DNA of 64,000 nt from Anagrus nilaparvatae (taxonomy: Eukaryota > Arthropoda > Insecta > Hymenoptera > Mymaridae), in the NCBI GenBank assembly GCA_022575985.1, contig JAKSXM010000238.1, positions 10,248,001 through 10,312,000 of the forward strand. The letters are read 5' to 3'. Positions 48,960 to 62,000 of the stretch are shown here, in pieces. The notes beneath the pieces were generated by a model that did no database searches, was not told the origin of the DNA, and worked only from the letters and a program-made list of their open reading frames with translations. Made by a program: the position numbers and the translations under genes. The stretch's first letter is position 1; every line of letters starts with the position of its first letter.

Positions 48960-51900
48960 CATTTCCTTTAACATGCATTTTTTTTATATCTAATAAAAGC
49001 ATTGGGTTGCAGTTCTTACACCTATTTTTGGGAAATATTATGTTTTGTACCCTATTAAAGTTCATTTTCTCTTACTTCATAACTTAACCTAACTTATAAC
49101 TTTCCACATGTAAATATTCGTTGCTGTTTATCAGACTTTACTTCCTTTAACAAGATATTTGTTTGCTCTGTTTTATAAAAGCTCTTAATACAAACACCTA
49201 TGAAGCAACTCAAAAGTAATTAAAAATTACAATGAATACAAAATTAAACTAATTTAAAAATTAAAAAAGATTCTTTTATTCTTTACAAAACGAAAATGAA
49301 AGAGATTAATTAATGCTAAATGAATTGTATCTTTTTAAAACAAGAACAATTTAATTACAAGCATTAATTAACACACATAATTTAAATGTATAATTTCTAT
49401 ACAAATTTTAAACTCTAATATCATATTATAAACATGAATAAAAAGATTTTCAAAATCACCAAGTTATATTATTAAATTATGTTTTCATATGCTAGAATGG
49501 AATAATTATACTAAATTATAATGAAGTTAAAATTATATAATAATGTGCTCGATGATTTTAAATTATTAAAAATTAAAATTTTTTTTTTATGTCACAAATT
49601 ATTTTAAATAGTTCCGATTGCTATTTTCAATTATCGTTTATTACTGTTAATTATGATAAAAATTTATTTGATATATTCAAACAATTTAGGTATAACAAAT
49701 TTTATTTACAAGTAATTGGGTTTTAAAATATTTAGGAGTACGTTATTTTAAAATTAAATTAAAAAATACATTTAAATTATATAAGATTTCAATCAATTAA
49801 ATTTTTTCTTATACTTAGTTTTAATGACATAAATTTATTAATATACAAATAGCCCTATTGGAGACCCCTGCTTCGAAATCATTTTATATCCTTACAACTC
49901 AATGCAAATTTTCGGCGGGTTAATACGTTTTTTGGATCGTTGAATACTAAAATTATTATCATTTTTACTTAAAAAGCCCAGGTCATACCTAAAAGAACGA
50001 TAAAAGAATGTATCTCTTTTTCAAAATTTTGTATACAAAATAATTAAATATTTAAATATATAGTATTACTGTATTAATACTAATGATACTAAAGTAGAAA
50101 ATGTAAGCACAACGTCTCTCGCAAGAGAATTGAATTTCTTATACTATATATACAAGTAGTTTTTAATCCATCGAACCTAATTTTGTAAAGTTTATAGTTT
50201 TGGTTAATATCGAATTTTTGAAATTATTATTTACGTGTCCTGTGCATATTAGAGTGGTTTCTTTTGAAGAATTTCATTAAATGATTTATATCATTTTCAT
50301 TTTTTTTATACCTGATTTCTTCGGGCGCTTCTGGTTCCTTATCCATCCTAAGCGTCGATTAAAATTAGTTACTTTATATGTGGTTAATTAATCATATTTT
50401 ATAAATTGTCATATGATTAGTTTACTATATCTAAATGAACTTTGTAAAATTTCAAAATTTTATTCTCCACTCTCGAGTAATTAAGTCAGAACACTGTAAT
50501 GCTCATATAAAAACATTTTGGTAATTAACATCATTTGATATTTCGATGGGTACAAGCATTTTGTCTTTTATTGCCCTTTACTTGAATAATGTAAGTTAAA
50601 TACTTAATTGTATAATTTTTCAAAGATTTTTCAATAATTTATTGCAGGATTTTATAACTCTTAGCGAATAATTCACGAGGAAAATTTAATTGATTATTTT
50701 AATAAATGTCGAAATGAACAATTTTTATGGAAAATCTTTTCTTAAATAAAGGTAGTATAAAATTATTTAATAAAAATTATTAAACACCCTATTATAAAAG
50801 AAAAAACTGATTCAATTAAAAAATAATAATTATTCAAAATCGTTTTAAAATTTTATTTTCTAAACAATTAACACAAATATAACTCATTTCAATTACAATT
50901 TTCAAGATAAATTAAATTAATCTTCGTATTTAAGTAAATTTATCTTTTAGAAATTCTGAAATATGCAAACTAAGTCTTAAGTCAATGAGTTACATTAAGT
51001 ATACTAGTAAATAGAAAGAGATAGAATGAATATTTAATCCGACATGTATGGCGCTGTACACAAAAAATTTTGTACACAGTCAAGTTTATACACTATTTTT
51101 GAACACATACGTTTTGAACACATTTTTTTTGTGTATAAAATTTTGTCACCATAATTTTATTGTATATAAAATTTGTACACCAAATTGTACACAAGCTTTT
51201 TTTTAAAGTTAGGTTAGATAAAAAAAAACCGGATTCTCTTAAAAACTTTGTTTTCCAGTTTCTTAATCAATTTTTAATAACATATTTTAATTCAGAAGAG
51301 TTCAGTAATTTTTGATAAATAATCGAATATCTGCCTAACGAAAAATTGTTAATAATTTAATAACTAAATTTATTGAATTTTCTTTTTTAATTATTTATTA
51401 AAACCAGTATCAAATGACGAAAAAAGTCTGCGGGTGAAGTGGGCTATACTTTTACGGTTCAGTTGTCGTACTTTTGAAGATATTCAGTTTTCACTATTAT
51501 TGGGAAAGCTAAAATTTTTTTAAAATTTGGTTAAAAAATGGAATATCTTATAATTATGATAAAATTTTACTGTCCTTGGTACTAATTTATACGTACTCAG
51601 TTAAGTTTTTATTAAAAACGGACGTTTGTTGAAAAACTTGAAAAATTTTTTTGGATACAGATAAAAAATATCAGATTAAAAAAAAAATGTATGCAATTTG
51701 CGATAAAAATAAAGAAAATAACTAGATTTTTTAGTATTCAGAAAAAAAGCATGGACGTAAAGATGATTGGCGTGTATTATTAATTTATTTTTTTACAAAG
51801 TAGTTTAACAAAGATTATCTTGAACAAATAACTAGGGCCCTCTGAAACACTAGACTTTGCATATCTAGGAATCAAACGCACGATTGTTTATTTTAAAATG

Positions 51901-53689
51901 ACTATAATTTTTAATTTATATTATTTACGCTATAAACTATTAGGATTATGAGACTCCTCTGAAAATTTTTCTACTTTTGTATATATTTGCATAAGTATAA
52001 ATTTGCTTAAAAAATATGCATTTTGATTGATTCATAATTTTGGAGTGATTTTTATTTAGTAAACGGAATGCAATTTTATGCAGCCGTAAAAAATTTAAGT
52101 ACAACATTTATAACTGCCAGGCTGTTATAGGTTATTACTAATTATGGTTCTTTAGGTGCTAAAAATCATTATGATAATTTATTAAAATTAATTATTTACA
52201 AACTTTATTATAAACTTTATACATAATTTCATAATACAACATTATCTGTGAAAAAAATGTTACCAAATAATAAATTTATGTAGAACTCTCTTATATAAAT
52301 TGATAATTTTTGTTTTCTTCCGTATGAAACTTGTTATGATGGTTCCTGGAAAAAATATATTGAGCTTGAAATTGAATAGTCCTGCATACAAATTGAAAGA
52401 AAATATATTAAATTTTTAAAAAACTAAAATTTTAATAATTATAATAAAGGAATATTTATAGTAATGGATGCCAATTTTCCAAAAATCATTTTGTAATTTT
52501 TCCATAAGTCATATTATTTTAGTCATTTTTATATTATTAATTGTTAGGTTTTTTAAAATTAGAAAAAGAAGTTTTAGTTTCCCCTAAACATATGAAATTG
52601 TCAATCGAATATTTTTAGCAAATATTAACTTCTCTTTTATAGATAAAATTTATTTTTTTCTTTTGGATTCAAAAAATCTGCTAGGTCAATCGATGATTAA
52701 CCTTATATAAATTCTAATTAAATACCCCTTGTAGATTATTTTTACACCTACTTGAACTGCAAAAAATAATTCTTGTCCTTAGCCAATTTTAAAATTTCTG
52801 TTGAAACAAGAATTTTCTGAATCGTTTAAAAAATATTTTATGATACAAACTGGTCACTAAATTATTTCGCAGAAAAACTCAATTAATTGAACGTACAATT
52901 AAAATGGTTTAATTGTTTATATACTAAATAATATTTGTACGACGAACCTTACAAGTAATATATTAGATACATTAGCTGCCTGCATTTCGCTTTGCTTGCT
53001 TCGGCACCCACCAAGGAAGCTGCATCCCCCTGAACCCCTATAATTTGATTTTTCTAAAGAAATATTCATTTAGGTTACTCACTATTTTGTATAATAACCT
53101 TTTTTTATCCGAAGTATTATCTAAAATTGACGGAATCTTAAAAATTACGGGCATAGGAACCCAGCTGGATATTTAGTGATATCAAGCTTCACTACCCTCC
53201 CCTAGGGTCCACAAGTAGCCGTTTTTTCCCTCGACTACCTATTCTAGGATTTTCCATAATAATAGCTGTTCAAGCTTTTTAAGTTATTACATTGAGTTAC
53301 TAAATTAGTCACCGATAAGAATTAGAAATATATAATATTAGTACAGAATTTTCATAATTGTCGAAAAATAATTGTTGACAGATCAAACCGATTAACTTGA
53401 AAAATAAGGTGTATTTGTAAATAACAATAACGAATTGAAAGAAATTCTTTTTGACGCTAAAATTTTTCCTGAATTTTCATATTATTAGTTTTTTTTTTTT
53501 AAATTGTAAAAACATTTTTTTCTAGGAAATTTAGTTTTTTTACCATAAAAAATCAACCGAAATGAAATCTAGCCTTTATTTGACAATTAATATTTGCTAT
53601 CTTTTACAGTAAATCAAATGTCTCTAGCTAGAACAACTAGTATATATTTTTGAAACAAAAAGTTAATTTGCCAAAAGAAATTAATTTTT
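48960..53689. other. AT-rich intergenic DNA
   Basis: No exon chain was recognised. A short minus-strand frame starting MDKEPEAPEEIR near 50,346 is followed by a donor-like gtataa, but no partner exon was found. A gtacac-rich patch lies at about 51,055-51,190. A GC-richer patch at about 52,975-53,230 is unassigned. Confidence 0.45.
50108..50155 (+). promoter_or_regulatory. Third copy of the conserved TATA-bearing block (tentative)
   Basis: tctctcgcaagagaattgaa followed by tttcttatactatatatac matches the cores at 45,232 and 45,800 better than the flanking DNA does. The promoter label is only a suggestion from layout. Confidence 0.25.
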
Positions 53690-55810
53690 ACCAGAACTTA
53701 TAACATTGACATGATGTAAAGTTAAGCAATTACCTCGGAATCCATTAACGTGCTGCTTGGGTAGCACAAACGAATTATCAAAGTAATTAATTAAAAATTA
53801 GTTTCAGGTATGTCAATCTACTTTTTTGTAATTATGGTTTGTCCCAACAAAATAGAATCTATGATATTAGTAAACTATTTTGAATGCTTAAATTTTACCA
53901 CAATTTATAACATTGACGTGCTACTTGGGTAGCACAAACGCCGGTAATCGAGGTAAAAGATTTAAACATATGAGTTGTGTAGGTAAAGTTTAATAATTAC
54001 CTAGGAATCCATTAACGTGCTCCTTGGGTAGCACAAACGAATTATCAAAGTAAATAATTAAAAATTACGTCACTTAATAGTTTCAGGTATGTCAATCTAC
54101 TTTTTTGTAATTATGGTTTGTCCCAAAAAAATAGAATCTATGATATTAGTAAACTATTTTGAATGCTTAAATTTTACCACAATTTATAACATTGACGTGC
54201 TACTTGGGTAGCACAAACGCTGGTAATCGAGGTAAAAGATTTAAACATATGAGTTGTGTAAAGTTTAATAATTACCTAGGAATCCATTAACGTGCTCCTT
54301 GGGTAGCACAAACGAATTATCTAAGTAGTTATTTAAAAATTACGTAACTTTATAGTTTAATGTATTTTAATCTAGTTTCTCCAAATTGCGGTTTGACCTA
54401 ACATAAAAAAATCTATGATACAAGGAAACTACTTTTAATGCTAAAATTTTACCACAATTTATAACATTGACGTGCTACTTGGGTAGCACAAACGCCGGTA
54501 ATCGAGGTAAAAGATTTAAACATATGAGTTGTGTAAAGTTTAATAATTACCTAGGAATCCATTAACGTGCTCCTTGGGTAGCACAAACGAATTATCTAAG
54601 TAGTTATTTAAAAATTACGTAACTTTATAGTTTAATGTATTTTAATCTAGTTTCTCCAAATTGCGGTTTGACCTAACATAAAAAAATCTATGATACAAGG
54701 AAACTACTTTTAATGCTAAAATTTTACCACAATTTATAACATTGACGTGCTACTTGGGTAGCACAAACGCCGGTAATCGAGGTAAAAGATTTAAACATAT
54801 GAGTTGTGTAAAGTTTAATAATTACCTAAGAATCCATTAACGTGCTCCTTGGGTAGCACAAACGAATTATCTAAGTAGTTATTTAAAAATTACGTAACTT
54901 TATAGTTTAATGTATTTTAATCTAGTTTCTCCAAATTGCGGTTTGACCTAACATAAAAAAATCTATGATACAAGGAAACTACTTTTAATGCTTAAATTTT
55001 ACCACAATTTATAACATTGACGTGCTACTTGGGTAGCACAAACGCCGGTAATCGAGGTAAAAGATTTAAACATATGAGTTGTGTAAAGTTTAATAATTAC
55101 CTAAGAATCCATTAACGTGCTCCTTGGGTAGCACAAACGAATTATCTAAGTAGTTATTTAAAAATTACGTAACTTTATAGTTTAATGTATTTTAATCTAG
55201 TTTCTCCAAATTGCGGTTTGACCTAACATAAAAAAATCTATGATACAAGGAAACTATTTTGAATGCTTAAATTTTACCACAATTTATAACATTGACGTGC
55301 TACTTGGGTAGCACAAACGCCGGTAATCGAGGTAAAAGATTTAAACATATGAGTTGTGTAAAGTTTAATAATTACCTAGGAATCCATTAACGTGCTCCTT
55401 GGGTAGCACAAACGAATTATCAAAGTAATTATTTAAAAATTACGTAACTTTATAGTTTAATGTATTTTAATCTAGTTTCTCCAATTTGCGGTTTGACCTA
55501 GCATAAAAAAATCTATGATACAAGGAAACTACTTTTAATGCTTAAATTTTACCACAATTTATAACATTGACGTGCTACTTGGGTAGCACAAACGCTGGTA
55601 ATCGAGGTAAAAGATTTAAACATATGAGTTGTGTAAAGTTTAATAATTACCTAGGAATCCATTAACGTGCTCCTTGGGTAGCACAAACGAATTATCAAAG
55701 TAATTATTTAAAAATTACTTATCTTTCTATTTTAATATATTTTAATCTAGTTTTGCGGTTTGATCTTACTGAATAAAATCTATAATTTTAGTAAACGATT
55801 CCAAATGCTT
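53690..55810 (+). repeat. 275-bp satellite with two hairpins per unit
   Basis: cattgacgtgctacttgggt recurs at 53,911, 54,190, 54,465, 54,740, 55,015, 55,290 and 55,565, 275 bp apart after the first interval of 279, with partial units at both ends. Each unit holds hairpin A, GTGCTAC-TTGG-GTAGCAC, and, about 90 bp later, hairpin B, GTGCTCC-TTGG-GTAGCAC. Hairpin A sits inside outer arms ttttacc and ggtaaaa, forming a 66-base structure. Hairpin B sits within aattacct and, in some units, aagtaatt. The hairpins are better conserved than the linking DNA. It is non-coding. Confidence 0.93.
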
Positions 55811-56083
55811 AAAATTTTAAAAATTACGCATTTTGTAGTTACTTAACCAAAAATAAATAAATTTTGCTTACAAGGAACCATTCAGATGCCAAAAAAATTT
55901 TTTTTTTATAATAATCAGATTTTTTGCACGCAGATTTAAAAATATTAAATTTATATAGAAAGTTCTCTATAAAAAAAAGTTTTAATTGTACTGTGTTTTT
56001 GGGTGAATAGAAATTAAAATTAAGCAGAAAAAATGAATTTAAAATATTAAATAAAGGCTTGCTGTTTTGATGGTCTTGAACTT

Positions 56084-59000
56084 TTAATTTTCTTTTTGAT
56101 AAATAATTTTAAATCTTGTTGGAGGATTCTCAAAAACTTTATAGCAAAATGGACATTTCTTGTCATTGTAATAAAATTTAAATGCACAAACATCGCATAA
56201 CGGTTTGCATTTGCAATCGATATGATAACTTGCGCGGCGTTCAACACATAAATTACACTTTGTTTCTTCTACTAAAATGAAAATTAATTGTTAATGATTT
56301 TTTTAATCAAGTACTTACTTGATGAAAAAAGAAAATACAAAAAAAAGTATATTATAACAAATTATGGAAAGAAAAGTCAGCATGGAAAATTTTAACACTA
56401 TGTTTTGTGATAGTGTTTTATACATGATTAATCAATACAAGCAACTATAAAAATAGTTTACATAATTCATTTTTTTAGCGTCTCATTAAAAACTACTTAT
56501 TAAGTCTCCTCACAACACATAGTGTTCAACTTTTCCATCTAATAAATTCAAAAACAAAAAGTATTGAAACTCGTCTTCAGCAAATAACTGCTTACTTCTT
56601 TTTTTTTTTAAACCATTTCCACGTCTATTTTTTTTCAGTTTACGAGATTTGCGCTGCTTTCTTTTCCTTTTCTTTGACTCTGAAGGATTGATAATAAAAA
56701 TCTCTTTAATAACTATTGTTAGATATTTGATAAGGCACTTACTTTTATTTATATCAATGCCAGATGGTAATTTATCTAAACTATTTGAAACCAAAGATGT
56801 TGATGATTCATTTATATCTGCACCAATTCTGTCAGCTTTTAAAATATATATATTAATTTGTTTTTAATAATTATATAATTATTGTAATAGACAATTGTAA
56901 TATCTAATTAAATTACTTTCATCAAGAGGTGTTGGAGAAATCGTATGACAAATGGTACCTTCTAAATTTTGACTGGCTGAATTAGAAGAGCCTTCAATAA
57001 AATTATCCCTCAATGGTGTTCCTGTTACATATGATTTAATTTTTATTTTCATAAATAAAAGAATGATAAAATAATTTTTTTTTACTTAAATCATTGTATA
57101 AAGTAACAATAATTTTGGAAAAGTCTCAAACCATCTGTAAAACAAATAAATAACCAACCTTAAATTCACGCTTAGAAAATATAAAAATTTGATTCTGCAA
57201 TATGTTATGCTCCAAGACTATTTAAAAAATTACTTTCAGTTTATACGGTATTTAGGATAAAAAGTTTAAATTTCGTTTTGTTTTATGGATGGATTTAAAC
57301 CTTTGAAATAAATTTTGATACTTTAAAAATAACATTAAAAAAACAACATGAATTAGATTTTAAAATTATATAAATGCAGATATACTCGAAATTGGTGACG
57401 AATTCGGTGAAATATCAACTCCAGGTGGATACTTTCTGAGAAGCGTATCAAAAAAATTCTCTGGTTCAGTTTCTAAAAATATAAGTAAAATTAAATATAT
57501 TTGAAAGCTATAATTTAAAATATATATTAATGTACCTTCATTATTTTCGTTAGTATGACCTTGTTCATCGTTATTTGGCTCTTCGTCCGACGAACTGGAG
57601 TCTGTATTTTGAAAAACATTTTCTTTTTAATATATTAAAGTTTTATTAATACTAAAAAGATTTAAACAATATAATTAAACATACAGTAATAATTCTTTTA
57701 GCAAGAAAAATTTATCATATAAAATTTATGAAATGTTTAGATTATTTTTACCTTCAGATTCTGAACTATTAATTTGATGCTGATTACCCATTTCGTCTGA
57801 ACTATTAATTTTATGCTGAACATCCATTTCATCTTGCGATGAATCGGGTTCAGGAGCTAAAACTAAAAATTTTAATTTTATATAAATTACATTAAAAAAT
57901 AAAAACAATTGTTAATTACAAAACGTCAAAGAAGTAAAAATCTATAATAAGCAGTTTGAATAATTAAATAAATATGATAGATAAAATAGCAAAATTTAAA
58001 TTAAACCAATTTCTGAATTAGGTTTATTTTAAAAATTTCACTTTTTAGAAAATAATTACTATTGCCCAATAACAAATTACTTTGAAACAAAAAATTTACG
58101 TTTAAAAATTGTAATTAATCGAAGTAAAAATAATTCTTCTACTATCGAAACTACTTAAATAAAGCCAAAAAATTAATTAGAATAATTTTGATTAAAATTT
58201 GTTAAATAATTTGTCATCGAAATTTTTAAACTTGGAGGAAAATGTACGAATTGGATCTTGCAAAATCTTAAACCCAGTTGGCAGCGAGCGTTTTGTTACG
58301 TTGAAAAAATAATCCTCATACCTAAATTTCAATCTCATAGGTCTTCTTTGTCTATAACAGCAATTTCCAATTTTAAAAATATATTAATTGAATCGTGTGG
58401 TGACAGCGTTAAACGATAACCACTGTAAAATCTCATTTATTAATGTTCAGGTTTACTCGCTGTTGTATGCTCAGAAGACCAATAAGATCGTACTATAGGT
58501 ATGGGTCATATTTTTTCAATATAAATAAAACGCTCGGCCTAGTAGACACATCATCTAGCAGACCCAACTTGTTAGTTAATTAAAGGTTACTATAATAAAA
58601 AAGATATTTTAAAAAATTTTATCAACAATATTGGTGTGTAAATATATAAATTAAAATTAACTACTTCTTTGATATTTTCTTCTTTTACTTTGTAATTGAA
58701 TAGATTCACCACCCGAAATTTCATTTTCTTGTTGTTCGTTTTGAACTTGACTCTCAGGCGCTAATAAAAAAAAAAAAATTTGTAACAAGTAGTCTGCTAG
58801 ACAGCAGCAATTAATTCTTATACTATTCGCTATAAAAAAATTTCTTTTTAAATAAAAAACAGTAGGGAAAATAGACTTTCAAAGGACTGTAGAGCCAAAT
58901 AAGAGTAGCTACCAGTGGAAACGAGTCCTAGAAATGTCCGTGTAAAAACCATATTTATATCATCAAGTTTATTCAAATAAAGAAGGACCAGATTCTATTT

Positions 59001-62000
59001 TAAATCTAACTAAAATTTAATCTTCTTTTTTTTAATAAGTATTTGTTATCTTATTTTGCATACTCAGCTCTTAGCCATTAAAATCTAAACCAAAATTAAT
59101 TATATTTACCTGCTTCTGTGTTGACAACTTCAGTTCTAATACATTCGTGAGAAGATGTAGATTTACCAGTACAATTATTATCAATACTAGGATTTTCAGC
59201 CAAAACAGGAATATTATCAATACCACCAGCATTATCATCATTAGGATTATCTCTAACAGTACGGTTGTAACTTCTTAAAGTAGTTCTTCTATTTGTAAGA
59301 TTTATGTTGGTCGTTCCACGACCTCTTGTGCTTGTTTCTGTTATGTTATTCCCGTTATTCGGCGAGTTTTCTTGTATATCATCTAGATAAATACAAATTT
59401 TATTGACTTTTTTTTTTTAATCAGGAAAATAGAAATGTATTTTTTAACTTATAATTTTTGATTTTGAATAAAAATTTTGGTATCTTATCCAAAATATTTA
59501 GGAATAACTAATTTTGAAAAACTAATAATATGAAAAAAATATAAAGTCATGTACAAAAAGAAAAAGAAGGTACTAATTAATTTTTATTTTCGACTAGAAA
59601 ACTTTAAAATCGAAAAGGTTACGCACACATACACACAACAAATATAAATATTATTTTATTTTAAATTAAATGAAACTGAAATTACACCACAATACATTTC
59701 ATTCTCTTTTGAAAATTACTATTTTAAAGGGGGGTGGGTCCTTTACAGACAATAAAAAAAAGTGATTTTTGTTTGATTTTTTCGGGTAGAAATAATTAAC
59801 TTAGACACATGAAAATTGTTGCAAATGAAAGATAATTTATTAAAGAATACAATTTTATTATTATTTTTTTTTTAAATTATAGATGGCGCTGATGGTTGCT
59901 AGGCCTTTTTTTGCTTGCGTGCAGTCTAGCTGCTGCCAGGATCATCTTAAACACACGAAACTGAAAAATTTTATTTCTTTAATCATATATTTTCCAGATG
60001 AATGGAGCAGAATTTTTATTTTTTTAAAATTTAAAAGTTTATTCTACTCCAAAAAAAAAAATACTGATTTTTTTTCTTTTTTTTTCTTAATTAATAAATT
60101 TTGGAAACCCATATTCAAATTCCCTCTCATTCATATTCTTATAAATATTATCAGAAACGTTTATATAAATTTTCGTGTCGATTGGTTAAGTAAATTTTGA
60201 GCTACACTGCACGCAAGTTGAAAAGACGTTTTTTTTCGGAAATAGCAACTTTCAGCACCATATTTAATTTATAAAAAAAAATTTTTTTTAAAATTGCAAA
60301 AATTTTTAAGAGTTTAAGTTCCTTTTATTAAATTCCTGTTTTTGCTCTTTTATGTAAAGGACCCACCCCCCTTAAGGCCACGATTTGACTTAGAAAAGTA
60401 AGAAAACCAAAATAAGAATCACCTGTAATTTCAAATCCTGTAGAATTGTTGCATTGTATTATTCCTCTTCTACCTCGAAGATTATTCCCTCTACCAGCTC
60501 CTCGACTACTTCCTCTAGTTGCACCTCTACTCCTACGAATTCCTCTACAACGATTACCGCCTCTGAGAATATTGTCTGTAAGAAAATTATTGCACAATAA
60601 TTAAATTTAAACAATACAAGGTTTTGGCATGTAAATTAAAATTTTATACCATTATCATTATTTTCAGAAACTGAATTATCATTTTCTTGGTCTGCTTGGA
60701 AGTCTATTAAATAATGAATCAGATAATTTATAAGATATACAAAAATGTTACTAATTTTTAATATTTACTTGATGTTCTTTGACGGTTGTTTCTTCTATTA
60801 TTTACTAGTTGGGCATCTAAATTTTTTATAACAAAAATTATATTGTATGAATGTCAATGTTTCAAAAAATAAAAAAAAAATAAAATTTATAATTTCATTG
60901 AATTAAATAGTATCATTAAATTAAATAGTATTAAGTAATATTGATTATATGTTAGGACATTTTAAGAAGAAAAAAATCGTAAATTACAATAATGGTAGTT
61001 TATTTTTTAAAATTAAATAAAAAATAGTATAGTCAACTATTAAAAAAAAAATTACCATTTTCTAATTCTGGAACCATTAATTCTCTGATGGCAGCGTGAA
61101 ATTCATCTAAATTAAGAGTATCTGAATTTATTTCAGGACTATTCCCTTCATCCATTGGAATATCTATTTTGATATTTTTAATGTAGGTTGTATTTAAATT
61201 TTTTGTTTTATTATAAAACACTTACTTGTGAATTGTCTTTCTTTTATGTGATAATTAATAGCTATCAAATATTCTTCGACTGTTTCATATCTAATTTAGA
61301 CACAAATCAAAAGTTAAATTCAAGGTTAAAAACTTATTATTTATTATTATTAAGGTGGTAACAGATTTTGATTTAATTTTTACCTTCCCAATTCATATTG
61401 ATCTTCTAAGTATTTCAGTTCAAAATCTGAATATATAATACGATAATCTCTAGTTGCACTGAGCCTTTGACCTTGTGCAGCTTTTTTATAGTCTTCATCT
61501 GTATCTTTCATCGTATTACTAAGGCATTCTTTTTTAACAAATAAAATAGTTACAGTAGTAAAACTTTTATATAAATTTCTTAATAAAATTTAGTTATAAA
61601 TAATTTCATTATTAAAACTAATTTTTTTAATTACCTAGCATTTGCCATATTCCAGGATGTTTACCAAAACTTTTCAATAACCGCCTATGATGACCTTCGC
61701 AAATATTTGTTGTTTTATTTACCCTTTTAAAACAACTAACTATATCAGCAATAGGTAACCAAGTTTGCTGCATATAACCAACAAATTGCAACAAGGCTCC
61801 ATTAAGAGGTCTAATTTGGTTTGCTTTTGTAATTAGTAGATTAATGCCTTCTTCCCAAGCAGTTCCTTTCAAATATGCTAAACACAAGGCAAAGTCTTTG
61901 ATTTGTTGATGTTGATCTTCACATTTTAATTCACTCCATTTTTCATTAACCGACTAATAAAAAGTAAAATTTATTAATAATATGAAAGTTATGTTTGAAA

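Noticed and set aside
51055..51190. gtacac-rich palindromic patch as a MITE
   Set aside because: Short palindromes are present, but no consistent paired ends or target duplication could be defined.
53690..55810. tRNA-like genes in the 66-base nested hairpin
   Set aside because: There is no D-arm, anticodon arm and T-arm arrangement, no B-box-like sequence, and the central stem is a single 7-bp helix with a TTGG loop.
59883..60200. 105-codon frame starting MALMVARPFFACVQ
   Set aside because: It is inside a TTAA-flanked MITE and becomes Phe/Lys-rich noise after about 35 residues.
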